From assembly GCA_039978895.1 (NCBI GenBank), contig JBDWAL010000034.1, forward strand, positions 1-64,000: a stretch of DNA of 64,000 nt, in the 5' to 3' direction. The stretch comes from Aliishimia sp039978895 (GTDB lineage: Bacteria; Pseudomonadota; Alphaproteobacteria; Rhodobacterales; Rhodobacteraceae). This document shows positions 1 to 8,277 of this stretch, piece after piece. The translations under genes and the position numbers were made by a program. The stretch's first letter is position 1; each line of letters starts with the position of its first letter. The notes below the pieces were generated by a model, which was given only the letters and a program-made list of their open reading frames with translations, searched no databases and had not been told where the DNA came from.

Positions 1-161
1 ACACCGGGAACCCCCTGTAAATGGGTATGGTGCTTCCTTCGAGAAGCCAAGTAGTCACCTCTAGTTTTTGCCACAGCTTTTATATCGGTGCCTTTCGGGT
101 AGCGTATTTCGAACCTATTGCCCGCACGCACATCCAATAAATAATAAATTTCGCCAGTCAT
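1..161 (-). CDS. Partial open frame running off the left edge, unknown product
   Basis: Reading leftward from an ATG whose complement is at 159-161, the frame stays open for 53 codons to the window edge. It starts MTGEIYYLLDVRAGNRF and is rich in basic residues further on. I do not recognise a family. The amino-acid composition looks protein-like, but there is no clear ribosome-binding site and the rest of the gene lies outside the window. It could equally be a chance frame in an intergenic region. Confidence 0.3.
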   Translation of the reverse strand, partial: MTGEIYYLLDVRAGNRFEIRYPKGTDIKAVAKTRGDYLASRRKHHTHLQGVPG

Positions 162-370
162 GCCATCACAGTTACCCAACTACTAATCCAAGCCAGTTTG
201 TGTTTTCTTGCAAAGTTACCGACCTTACTGTGTAAATAGCCTGACGGTGCATCACGTGTCCAAACACTTTTAACCAGCCGAACCAGCAGCTAGAAGCCCG
301 CTAATTAAACATCAGAATTTTTTGCGGCTCGCGACGAATACTTCAGTGTTTTTTTGCTAAGCGTTGATGC

Positions 371-808
371 GCCGCACGTTGGCTGGATAATACGTTCAGC
401 CTTGAAGCTGTTGGTGGCTTCGATCCAGAACGTGCGCGAAAACGCTTTCTGGAAACGTATGACCCTCGTGATACCCAGATCGTGCGTGCCGGGGGTGAAC
501 TGATCGGTTTTTACGTCGTGCGTCACCGTCTTGACCATCTTTACCTTGATCACGTTTACATCCGTCTCGGACACCAAGGGAGAGGGCTGGGACGCAATAT
601 TGTTTGCTCGGTTCAGGATCAGGCACGTAAGTTGGGGCTGCCGGTGCGGCTCGTGGCACTTTGCGAAAGCTCCGCAAATGAATTCTACGTTTCGTGCGGT
701 TTCGTCTTGGAGCGGTCTGACAACCTCGACAACTATTATACTTGGGCCGCAGAGCGAAGCGAATTCTGGTCAAGAGCCAAATGGGCCGTTTGTGGTACAC
801 CACATTGA
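371..808 (+). pseudogene. GNAT-family N-acetyltransferase, 5'-truncated remnant
   Basis: The frame is open from about 368 (after a TGA at 365) to 808. It gives a GNAT-like C-terminal two thirds: a segment around RWLDNTFSLEAVGGFDP, a beta strand with LDHVYI, and the acetyl-CoA pyrophosphate loop as GHQGRGLG, followed by a helix and an FYVSCGF segment typical of the last GNAT strand. No convincing start codon precedes the conserved part in this frame; the first internal start-type codon (GTG at 482) would remove the first strands. GNAT enzymes transfer an acetyl group from acetyl-CoA to an amine; the substrate here is unknown. I infer a gene that lost its 5' end by a frameshift or deletion near 340-370. 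Confidence 0.6.
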
Positions 809-813
809 ATTGC

Positions 814-1425
814 CTAAAGAGTTTTATCTTCCGCGATCAGCGTCATTATTCTTGGGCGCTTCGACATTTGCAAAAAATATGCCTTTAAACGTGGATGCCG
901 TGAAATCGCGACGCCAGCTCGATCTGCTAACAACAAGAACCACACAAGATAAGCATCTGCCGCTGTGAACCTGTTCCCCACCATATAGTCCTTATCCGCG
1001 AGATGTGCTTCAATGAGGTCGAAACGATCAGGCGCCAGGGCACGAAAATTATCCTTCACCGGGTCTGTAGCTTCTGAATAGAAGACCACCCGCAAGATTT
1101 GCTTGTGCAATTCTGTAGCCGTGAAGCCCAACCAGCGGATCATTTGAAAATAGTCGGTGTCTTCGGGGCAAACTCTAAAGTTCGTTTGTGACTGGGATTG
1201 CACCCAAAGCAAACATGCCGAAGTCTCAGTGAGCAGTTCACCGGATGCCAGACGCATTGTCGATACTTGACCCAGCGGGTTGATATCAAGAAAGGAACCG
1301 CCCGATGAGAGCGCCTTTGTTTCAAAGTCGACCAACTCGAGCTTCAGAGGCACGTCTCCCTCCGCCGCCGCTATTCGAACAGCTAACGAGCAATTGAGCG
1401 GGCAGTGGTAAAGACGCGTGGACAT
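814..1425 (-). CDS. Glutathione S-transferase family protein
   Basis: 203 residues, the usual length for a soluble GST. The N-terminal thioredoxin-like domain has a PLNCSLAVRIAA segment resembling the Cys/Ser-containing first helix of bacterial beta-class GSTs, then NPLGQVSTM with the cis-Pro loop region and a GELLTETSA segment that would contact the glutathione gamma-glutamyl group. The all-helical C-terminal domain carries the N-capping FTAADAYLVWFLL motif. It would conjugate or reduce substrates with glutathione in the cytoplasm. The start ATG complements 1423-1425. It is convergent with the acetyltransferase remnant and divergent from the glutaredoxin gene, so both of the latter thiol-related genes could share the 1426-1590 promoter region. 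Confidence 0.85.
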   Translation of the reverse strand: MSTRLYHCPLNCSLAVRIAAAEGDVPLKLELVDFETKALSSGGSFLDINPLGQVSTMRLASGELLTETSACLLWVQSQSQTNFRVCPEDTDYFQMIRWLGFTATELHKQILRVVFYSEATDPVKDNFRALAPDRFDLIEAHLADKDYMVGNRFTAADAYLVWFLLLADRAGVAISRHPRLKAYFLQMSKRPRIMTLIAEDKTL

Positions 1426-1590
1426 TTTTTAATGCTAGACGATCATTACTGCGTGCGTAAGTGCTGGGCGCGATTTCTGCCCTGCGGCTCTTACGGTCAA
1501 GTCACCTTTCGCACGACAAAGTGAGCGTCTTGAGCTTGCTCATCGGGCTTTGTCATTGGATGCGTGCAAGGATACGGAGGATATGTTCAA

Positions 1591-1860
1591 ATGCCCAAGG
1601 CTGTACTTTATCGCATGGACCTACCCAACTACACGTGTGGATATGGTACGGCAGCCCGTGATTTACTACGTCGCGATAAGTTTGAAGTTGAAGAACTCAT
1701 CATCCGCACAAGACGTGAGACCGATGCCTTCAAGGATAAGCACCACATCACCACAACGCCGCTCGTTTTTATCGATGGGGTCAAGATTGGTGGATTTACC
1801 GACCTCAAAAAACACATCAAAGTACTCAAACCAAAATCGAAACGTTTCTGGAAGCGTTGA
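1591..1860 (+). CDS. Glutaredoxin-like protein with an altered active-site motif
   Basis: 89 residues starting MPKAVLYRM. The ATG at 1591 is preceded at a good distance by GGAGGA (1575-1580), so I prefer it to the upstream ATG at 1564. The fold signature is complete: first strand, TCGYG active site with Cys16, a TTPLVFIDG cis-Pro/second-strand motif, and IGGFTDLKKH, the glutathione-binding GG-D motif. Relatives I recall have CPYG or CPYC here; this one has CGYG, losing the proline after the catalytic cysteine. It would act as a monothiol-type glutathione-dependent reductase. Its stop lies next to the following reductase gene on the same strand, so the two are probably cotranscribed. Confidence 0.8.
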   Translation: MPKAVLYRMDLPNYTCGYGTAARDLLRRDKFEVEELIIRTRRETDAFKDKHHITTTPLVFIDGVKIGGFTDLKKHIKVLKPKSKRFWKR

Positions 1861-1931
1861 CTGCAAGTGTGTTCTCACTGCAATCATTGGGCTTGAACGA
1901 GACCCACAAAAACTGCCGAGGGTTAACACCA

Positions 1932-3068
1932 TTGTCACAGCTATTTTCGCCCTTTGAACTTCGCGGTATCCGCTTCAAAAACCGTATCGCAGTGTCTCCG
2001 ATGAGCCAGTACAGGGCTGTCGACGGATATGCGAATGACTGGCATTTGGTGCATTTGGGTCGATTCGCTCTTGGCGGCGCGGCACTGGTTTATGCCGAAG
2101 CTACAGCTGTTACAGAGGAAGGAAGGCGCACTCACGGCGACCTAGGGATATGGGACGACAACCAGATTCAAGGCCTGCGCAAAATCACGCAATTCATAGA
2201 GCATGAGGGCGCGGTGCCTGGGATCCAGTTATCGCATGCAGGGCGCAAGGCCTCCGAACGCAGGCCATGGCACGGGGAAACGCCTGTTGATAACGTAGAT
2301 AAGATAGAGAGGAACGAGGCCCCTTGGCCATCCATTGCACCGTCCGCATTGCCCTATGCGGATGGTTGGCCTTTGCCCAATGAGATGTCTCAAAGCGATA
2401 TCGAACAGGTTATCACAGCCTTTGGAGACGCAGCGCGGCGATCCCGTGACGCTGGTTTTAAGATCATCGAAATTTATGCGGCGCATGGGTTTCTAATTCA
2501 CCAGTTTCTATCGCCGATCAGCAACCATCGAACGGATCAGTGGGGCGGTACGCCGGAAAATCGTCAGCGGTTCGCTGTGGAGGTTGCCAAGGCGATCAGG
2601 GTCAATTGGCCTCGGGAATTGCCCTTGGTCTTTCGCTTGTCTGCAACGGATTGGCTGGAGGGAGGGATTGAGGTCGAAGACACAGTGGCAACTGCGATTG
2701 CACTTAAGGATGTTGGGGTCGATATGATCGACTGCTCCACTGGTGGTGTCGGCGGGAAAGAGCGGCCTCGGCGCATGGTGATCGAGCAAGGATTCCAGGT
2801 TCCCTTTGCAGAACGCGTGAAGCGTGACGCGGATATTGCAACAATGGCTGTTGGATTTCTTTGGGATGCGCATTCTTGCGAAGACATCATTGGTGGCGGA
2901 AAATCAGATATGGTCACCTTGGCACGGGAATTACTTGATGATCCAAATTGGCCGCTGCATGCAGCAGCCAAATTGAACTGTGATCAGGATCATGCTCTGT
3001 GGCCAATTGAGTCTGGATGGTGGCTGATGAAACGACAGAAGCTCTTGAACAGGCTCGGACTAAGATGA
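1932..3068 (+). CDS. Old yellow enzyme family NADH:flavin oxidoreductase (YqjM-like)
   Basis: The chosen TTG start at 1932 follows GAGGG at a proper distance and gives MSQLFSPFELRGIRFKNR, the usual beginning of this family (378 residues); the open frame extends upstream to 1857, but those residues are not family-like. FMN-binding TIM-barrel features are present: VSPMSQY near the start, QLSHAGRKA, the AAHGFLIHQFLSP active-site motif, NHRTDQWGG, and a C-terminal phosphate-binding VTLARELLDDPNW region. The enzyme would reduce activated C=C bonds with NAD(P)H. Oddity: the position that is cysteine in YqjM (PMCQY) is serine here, which should alter flavin potential. It lies immediately after the glutaredoxin gene. 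Confidence 0.85.
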   Translation: MSQLFSPFELRGIRFKNRIAVSPMSQYRAVDGYANDWHLVHLGRFALGGAALVYAEATAVTEEGRRTHGDLGIWDDNQIQGLRKITQFIEHEGAVPGIQLSHAGRKASERRPWHGETPVDNVDKIERNEAPWPSIAPSALPYADGWPLPNEMSQSDIEQVITAFGDAARRSRDAGFKIIEIYAAHGFLIHQFLSPISNHRTDQWGGTPENRQRFAVEVAKAIRVNWPRELPLVFRLSATDWLEGGIEVEDTVATAIALKDVGVDMIDCSTGGVGGKERPRRMVIEQGFQVPFAERVKRDADIATMAVGFLWDAHSCEDIIGGGKSDMVTLARELLDDPNWPLHAAAKLNCDQDHALWPIESGWWLMKRQKLLNRLGLR

Positions 3069-3607
3069 ACGTACCGCCGCTAAACGCATCGAAACTGATT
3101 TGCTGCCCAAGTGCTGCGAAAACCAACGTGCCCAAATTTTTTAACCCCTAGCTCAGGGAATGTTACGGCCTGCACGAGTGGCGGCTTGGGGGGCGCTGGG
3201 GGGATGCTGTCGGGCGGAACCGAGCGTCGGCTTAACACCTTTCATCCAAGTGATGGTTGTTGTCAGCTGACCAACGATCGGGCTCCCAAAATGCTGCAAT
3301 GTGCTCGAATGTCCGCAATGCGGACTGCGATTGCAACATGCGCACGGTGATCTGAAAGACCGCTAAGGGCCGTGAGCTTCGGCGGCATGGACCTCGATCA
3401 TAGTTCGAAGAAGACATTGACGCAGCACGTTGCGAACGACCGTTTAGAGCCTAATTCACCGTATTTCTGCAGCGCCGCGAATTTCTGCTTTTATGATTGC
3501 ACAGCGCGGCATTCTTAGGTTTTCCCTAAGAGGAACCCAGAGATTTACAGCTTTATGAACGACACCGTTCTTGCAACATCGACCCGTTGCAGTTGGAGAA
3601 CGCAGTC
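3069..3607. other. Intergenic region, no gene recognised
   Basis: About 540 bases separate the reductase from the flavin monooxygenase. Short frames exist on both strands, but none shows family-like sequence. Only the last 100 bases look regulatory, with a short palindrome and the ribosome-binding site of the next gene. Confidence 0.5.
3513..3531 (+). promoter_or_regulatory. Palindrome upstream of the Rieske operon, candidate operator
   Basis: TCTTAGG (3513-3519) and CCTAAGA (3525-3531) form a perfect 7-base inverted repeat with a 5-base spacer, about 80 bases before the first gene of the operon. It is a plausible binding site for the LysR-type regulator encoded at the operon end, but no second copy was seen to support this. 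Confidence 0.35.
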
Positions 3608-4864
3608 ATGGTCGAATTCGTTGATACACTTGTTGTGGGCGCAGGTCAGGCCGGGATCGCAGCAAGCGCGCATCTGACGCGAATTGGGATCCCTCATCTT
3701 GTGCTGGAAAAAGGCCGTGTTGCCGAAAGCTGGCGCTCGCGACGCTGGGATTCGCTGGTGACGAACGGTCCGGCTTGGCACGATTGCTTTCCCGGAATGC
3801 AGTTCCCACTTTCTGGCCCTGAGACTTTTCCACCAAAAGAGGAAGTCGCCGACGCCTTGGCCGGTTTTGCCGAAGTGCATAAAGCCCCGATCCGCACAGA
3901 TGTTGCAGTCAAATCTGTAACCCGCACCAAGGGCGGTTCAGGTTTTATGGTCGACACGTCTCAAGGCATGATCGCCGCACATAATGTGATCGCTGCTACC
4001 GGGGCATTTCATCATCCTGTTGTCCCCAAGATCATCCCCGACAGGGCAGGGGTGATGCAAATCCATTCCGCCAACTACCACAACCCTGACCAATTGAGCG
4101 ACGGTGCTGTGCTGGTCGTGGGCGCAGGATCATCCGGCAGCCAGATCGCGGACGAACTGCAAAGGTCCGGTCGTCAGGTCTATCTTTGCGTCGGACCACA
4201 TGACCGCCCACCACGCGCCTATCGCGGGCGCGACTATTGTTGGTGGCTGGGTGTGCTTGGCCTGTGGGATGTAGCGGCCAAAGCGCCCGGAACCGAGCAT
4301 GTGACGATCTCTGTCAGCGGTGCGCGCGGCGGGGAAACTGTCGATTTTCGCAGGCTTGCGCAGGGTGGTATGACGCTGCTGGGGCGCGCATCGAGCTATC
4401 AGGATGGCAAACTATTGGTCGATGGCGATTTGCTCGAAAACATCGCAGCAGGCGACGCCAATTACCTTGATATGCTCACGCAGGCTGATGCTTATGTCGA
4501 CCGTTTTGGCCTCGATCTGCCAGAAGAGCCGGAAGCGCATGAGCTGCCCAACGATCCCGATTGCCTGACCCATCCGCTTCGCGAACTGGATCTTGCAAAG
4601 GCGGGCGTCTCCAATGTTGTCTGGGCGACAGGGTACACGCAGGATTTCTCATGGATTGACCTGCCCGATGTCTGCGATGCCAAGGGTGCGCCTTATCACC
4701 AACGCGGCATTTCGCCCGAGCCCGGGCTCTATTTTTTAGGGCTTCCTTGGCAATCGCGGCGCGGCTCCACTTTTATTTGGGGGGTGTGGCACGACGCATC
4801 TCATGTCGCAGATCAGATAGAAATCCAGCGGAACTACCGCGAGTATCGCCCGGAAACGGCCTGA
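3608..4864 (+). CDS. Flavin-containing monooxygenase (FAD/NAD(P)-dependent)
   Basis: 418 residues from the ATG at 3608, which has GGAGAA nine bases upstream; a TTG at 3587 is in frame but poorer. The N-terminal FAD Rossmann motif is GAGQAG (residues 11-16), followed by the VLEKGRVAESWRSRRWDSL segment typical of CzcO/YUCCA-like monooxygenases, a second NAD(P)H Rossmann motif GAGSSG (172-177), and the ATGY motif near the C-terminus. The enzyme would activate oxygen as C4a-hydroperoxyflavin and oxygenate a soft nucleophile or carbonyl. It is the first gene of a run ending with LysR, with two Rieske oxygenases 16 bases downstream. It could alternatively supply electrons or perform a Baeyer-Villiger step; the substrate is unknown. 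Confidence 0.85.
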   Translation: MVEFVDTLVVGAGQAGIAASAHLTRIGIPHLVLEKGRVAESWRSRRWDSLVTNGPAWHDCFPGMQFPLSGPETFPPKEEVADALAGFAEVHKAPIRTDVAVKSVTRTKGGSGFMVDTSQGMIAAHNVIAATGAFHHPVVPKIIPDRAGVMQIHSANYHNPDQLSDGAVLVVGAGSSGSQIADELQRSGRQVYLCVGPHDRPPRAYRGRDYCWWLGVLGLWDVAAKAPGTEHVTISVSGARGGETVDFRRLAQGGMTLLGRASSYQDGKLLVDGDLLENIAAGDANYLDMLTQADAYVDRFGLDLPEEPEAHELPNDPDCLTHPLRELDLAKAGVSNVVWATGYTQDFSWIDLPDVCDAKGAPYHQRGISPEPGLYFLGLPWQSRRGSTFIWGVWHDASHVADQIEIQRNYREYRPETA

Positions 4865-4880
4865 AAATGGGACCCCAGTT

Positions 4881-6047
4881 ATGAACATCGCCACGCCAAT
4901 GCCAAACCCAATTGACGCCTTACGCGACACTGTGTCTGTCGCTTTTGAAGAGGCGCGCGCCATGCCGCCAGGTGTCTACACCTCTGAAACGTTCCACGAT
5001 GCCGAGCTGGAAAACGTGTTCAAGACTTCTTGGTTTTGTGTCGGGCGGGCCAATGCCTTAGCCAAGTCTGGCGACTATGTCACATGCGAGCTGGCGGGCC
5101 AGCCAATTATCGTCTTACGTGATAAGGACAATGTGTTGCGGGCCTATTCCAATGTGTGTCGCCACCGGATGTCGACGTTGTTGCACGGCCGTGGAAATAC
5201 TAAGACCATCGTCTGTCCCTATCACGCGTGGACCTACAACTTAGATGGCACCTTGCGCGGTGCACCTGCGATGAACGGCAATAAAGCGTTTTGCAAGGAC
5301 CACTATAGCCTGCCTGACATCGCCTGCGAAGACTGGTTGGGGTGGGTGTTTATTAACCTCAACCCAGATGCTCAGCCGGTTGCGGATGAACTTAGCGAAG
5401 TCGCCGATTTGATCGCGGGCTACGACATGACCAATTACACGGAGACCTTCTTCGAGGAACACCTTTGGGACACCAACTGGAAGGTGCTGGCCGAAAATTT
5501 CATGGAAAGTTATCACCTGCCGGTTTGCCATGCAGGCACCATCGGCGGGTTGTCGAAACTGGACGAGATGATCTGCCCACCGGGGCGCACGGCGTTCAAC
5601 TACCACACAATCCTCAAGGATGAATCTTTAAGCATTGCGATGGCTCACCCCAAAAACGACAGGTTGCGTGGCGATGAACGGCGAACGACCTATTTGCTTG
5701 CGATCTATCCAAGCCTGCTGATTACCCTGACCCCGGGATATTTCTGGTATCTAAGCTTGCATCCAAAGGGCCCCGGTCAGGTCCAGATCCGCTTTGGTGG
5801 CGGCATGTCGGATGACTACAAGGACGACGCAGAAGCCCAACAGCATCTTATCGACCTCAAAACCTTGCTGGACGAAGTCAACATCGAGGATCGCGGCTGT
5901 ACCGAAAAGGTCTATCGCGGGCTATCCGCCGATGGGGCCACGCCCGGGCATCTGTCGCACCTTGAACGCCCGAATTTCGATTTCGCGCAATACCTGATGA
6001 GCCGGATGGACACCTCTTTCCAGCCCGTCATTGCAGAAGGGACCTGA
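4881..6047 (+). CDS. Rieske non-heme iron oxygenase, alpha subunit (first copy)
   Basis: 388 residues. The Rieske [2Fe-2S] site is C93-R-H95 and C112-P-Y-H115. The catalytic-domain iron ligands lie in ENFMESYHLPVCH (E205 to H217; His212 and His217), with the C-terminal EDRG-CTEKVYRGL segment resembling choline/carnitine/betaine-type monooxygenases rather than classical benzene dioxygenases. Such enzymes hydroxylate or N-demethylate with O2 and electrons from a separate reductase. No ferredoxin reductase is encoded nearby, so a shared one or the adjacent flavoprotein must serve. The second Rieske gene starts 2 bases after its stop, so cotranscription is near certain. Confidence 0.88.
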   Translation: MNIATPMPNPIDALRDTVSVAFEEARAMPPGVYTSETFHDAELENVFKTSWFCVGRANALAKSGDYVTCELAGQPIIVLRDKDNVLRAYSNVCRHRMSTLLHGRGNTKTIVCPYHAWTYNLDGTLRGAPAMNGNKAFCKDHYSLPDIACEDWLGWVFINLNPDAQPVADELSEVADLIAGYDMTNYTETFFEEHLWDTNWKVLAENFMESYHLPVCHAGTIGGLSKLDEMICPPGRTAFNYHTILKDESLSIAMAHPKNDRLRGDERRTTYLLAIYPSLLITLTPGYFWYLSLHPKGPGQVQIRFGGGMSDDYKDDAEAQQHLIDLKTLLDEVNIEDRGCTEKVYRGLSADGATPGHLSHLERPNFDFAQYLMSRMDTSFQPVIAEGT

Positions 6048-6049
6048 CC

Positions 6050-7159
6050 ATGTCGTACCTTTCCAGACAATTGCAAGACATCGCAGCGCTTCCTGCCGAC
6101 CGCCCCATGACGATGCCCGGTGCGTTCTATACCTCTCAAAAGCAGTTTAACCGCGAGGCCGCGACAGTATTGCGCCGAGGGTGGCATTGCCTAGGGCGTG
6201 CAGACGAAATTCCAAACACCGGTGATTTCTTTACCACCCAGCTACTGAACGAACCCCTGATTGTGGTCCGGCAAGCAGATACAGAGATTGCCGTATTGGC
6301 GAATGTCTGCCGTCACCGCGGAATGCCCTTGGCCGAAGGCAGCGGCAACACAAAGCGTTTCGTATGTTCCTATCATGCCTGGGCCTACGATTTGAACGGT
6401 GGCCTGATGCGGGCAGCGCGGATGAAGAACGCCGGATTTGACGCCAAGAACTGCGGGTTGCATCGCCATAACATGCAGGTTTGGCGGGGGTTCATCTATG
6501 TGAATCTCGACGGCGCCGCTGCCCCTTTTGCGCACCCGACCCTAGATGGGCTTCTTGTGAATTACGAAAGCGAGAGCTTTCGCGTGGCCCATATGGCAGA
6601 AGAAATCTGGAACACCAACTGGAAGTGCTTGGTTGAGAATTTCATGGAAGGTTACCACCTGTCCGTCGTTCATCCTGAAACGCTGCATGGGTATACACCA
6701 ACCGGCCTTGCGCGAAAGCTGGCAAGCGGAGACGGATTTACATCTTATGCGGCCAACTACCCCAAATCCATCCCGCTCCAGGGTTTGGGCGCGCCCAACC
6801 TGACGCAGGACGAACGGCTGAGATCCACACTTTTTGCGTTGTTTCCAACACAGGTCGCCAGCCAAGCGGCCAGTTTGCTTGTCTCACTAAGCATCTTTCC
6901 CCTGAATGCAGGGCAAATCAGGGTCAAATGGACGTTGTCCACTTATGCCGACGATCTTGACGCCGATACGATCGCCGAGCGCATTGCGCTTTGGGACAAG
7001 GTCAATCAGGAAGATCGGGAAAAACTGGAGAGGATGCAGATCGCTCTGGGATCTGAACACGCGCAATCCGGCCCATTGGCTGAGGACGACTACGAAGGCA
7101 CAATCCGCGATTTCCAGCTATGGCTTGCCGCCCAAGACCGACGTAGGGAACCCACATGA
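6050..7159 (+). CDS. Rieske non-heme iron oxygenase, alpha subunit (second copy)
   Basis: 369 residues, clearly related to the previous gene product. The Rieske site is C87-R-H89 and C106-S-Y-H109; the catalytic iron motif is ENFMEGYHLSVVH (E196 to H208; His203 and His208). Both copies keep every metal ligand, so this is not a degenerate partner subunit. Two full alpha-type subunits in tandem suggest either a hetero-oligomer or two successive oxygenations or demethylations of one substrate. Its stop overlaps the RidA start. As with the first copy, no dedicated reductase or beta subunit is encoded in the operon. Confidence 0.88.
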   Translation: MSYLSRQLQDIAALPADRPMTMPGAFYTSQKQFNREAATVLRRGWHCLGRADEIPNTGDFFTTQLLNEPLIVVRQADTEIAVLANVCRHRGMPLAEGSGNTKRFVCSYHAWAYDLNGGLMRAARMKNAGFDAKNCGLHRHNMQVWRGFIYVNLDGAAAPFAHPTLDGLLVNYESESFRVAHMAEEIWNTNWKCLVENFMEGYHLSVVHPETLHGYTPTGLARKLASGDGFTSYAANYPKSIPLQGLGAPNLTQDERLRSTLFALFPTQVASQAASLLVSLSIFPLNAGQIRVKWTLSTYADDLDADTIAERIALWDKVNQEDREKLERMQIALGSEHAQSGPLAEDDYEGTIRDFQLWLAAQDRRREPT

Positions 7160-7575
7160 CCCATACCCGCATCCGCAGGTTCAACACCTCTGACACCTAT
7201 CCGGAACAAAACCTCGACAACGATCTGTGTCAGGCAGTCGTGACGGAGGCCTCTGGTAAAATCGTTTGGCTGCGCGGCCAATGTCCGCAAAACCTTGATG
7301 ACGCGGTCAACTTGGCCAGCCATGATCCAGTGGAGCAAACCCACAAGGTTATGCAAAACATCAATCAACTGATCGAAGAGGCGGGCGGCGATATCAGTCA
7401 TCTGGTCAAGGTCGTCGTCTACATTACCGACGTCCGACATCGGGAGGCGGTCTATCGAACCATCGGCGAATACATCAAAGATGTGCATCCGGTCTCAACG
7501 GGTTTGGTGGTGCAAGCCTTGGCCCGCCCCGAGTGGCTGGTCGAAATTGATGGTACTGCGGTGATCCCGGTATGA
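7156..7575 (+). CDS. RidA/YjgF family enamine/imine deaminase
   Basis: 139 residues, the typical RidA length. It shows the ending segment of the fold (LVVQALARPEWLVEIDGTAVIP), including an arginine in a position that commonly binds the carboxylate of the enamine substrate, and the GGDISHLVKVVVYITD core helix-strand. RidA proteins hydrolyse reactive enamines or imines to ketones and ammonia; in catabolic operons they often clear an imine made by an oxidative step. It overlaps the second Rieske gene by 4 bases and the DUF1028 gene by 4 bases, so translation is probably coupled. This supports a nitrogen-containing substrate for the operon. Confidence 0.85.
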   Translation: MTHTRIRRFNTSDTYPEQNLDNDLCQAVVTEASGKIVWLRGQCPQNLDDAVNLASHDPVEQTHKVMQNINQLIEEAGGDISHLVKVVVYITDVRHREAVYRTIGEYIKDVHPVSTGLVVQALARPEWLVEIDGTAVIPV

Positions 7576-8246
7576 CGTTTTCGCTGGTCGCCCGATGCGC
7601 TGAAACGGGCATGTTCGGACTTGCAATTGCCTCTTCTTCACCAGCTGTGGCGGCGCGATGTTCCTATGCTCGTGCTGGCGTTGGGGCTGTGGCCTCGCAA
7701 AACGTGACCGACCCGACGCTTGGGCCGCTTGCGCTTGATCTGATGCAAGGCGGGATGTCCGCACCCGAAGCCGTCCTTGGCGTCCGGTCGATGGGCAAAT
7801 TCATTGAATATCGTCAGGTCTTGGCGATTGATGCGCAGGGGCGCACAGCGATCCATTCGGGTCCGAATTCGCTTGGCATCTGGACCCAAGCCGAGGGCGT
7901 TGACGTCGCTTCTGGCGGCAATCTGCTGGCTAATGGCGGTGTTCCCGCCGCAATCGTCAACGGGTTCACGACCAGCACAGGCCACATTGGCGACAGGTTG
8001 ATCGCGGCCATGCGTGCCGGGCTTGCAGCTGGGGGCGAAGCCGGGCCGGTTCATTCAGCAGGCATGAAAATCGTTGATGACGTGTCGTGGCCTGTGGCCG
8101 ATCTGCGTTGTGATTGGACTGAAGAGTGCCCCATTCAGGCCATCGCCACTGCATGGGATGTCTACAAGCCACAGCTAGACGCCTATATCCAACGCGCCAT
8201 TGACCCACGAGAAGCACCCTCTTACGGCGTGCCGGGGAATGATTGA
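7572..8246 (+). CDS. DUF1028 family protein, probable Ntn-type hydrolase
   Basis: 224 residues. The N-terminus MTFSLVARCAETGMFGLAIASSSPAVAARC is characteristic of DUF1028, followed by VGAVASQNVTDPTLG and the GNLLANGGV segment. The family is related in sequence to N-terminal-nucleophile hydrolases, which suggests amide-bond cleavage, but its reaction is not established as far as I know. It is the last enzyme gene of the operon before LysR. A second DUF1028 gene lies at 30194-30943 beside a gamma-glutamyltransferase, which fits a general role in amide or peptide nitrogen metabolism. The function given is inference. Confidence 0.8.
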   Translation: MTFSLVARCAETGMFGLAIASSSPAVAARCSYARAGVGAVASQNVTDPTLGPLALDLMQGGMSAPEAVLGVRSMGKFIEYRQVLAIDAQGRTAIHSGPNSLGIWTQAEGVDVASGGNLLANGGVPAAIVNGFTTSTGHIGDRLIAAMRAGLAAGGEAGPVHSAGMKIVDDVSWPVADLRCDWTEECPIQAIATAWDVYKPQLDAYIQRAIDPREAPSYGVPGND

Positions 8247-8277
8247 CGACGTTCCGCGGTTTCGTCACCATCATCCC

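Noticed and set aside
3232..3417. Minus-strand 61-codon frame in the 3.1-3.6 kb gap as a transposase piece
   Set aside because: No transposase motif could be recognised in it.
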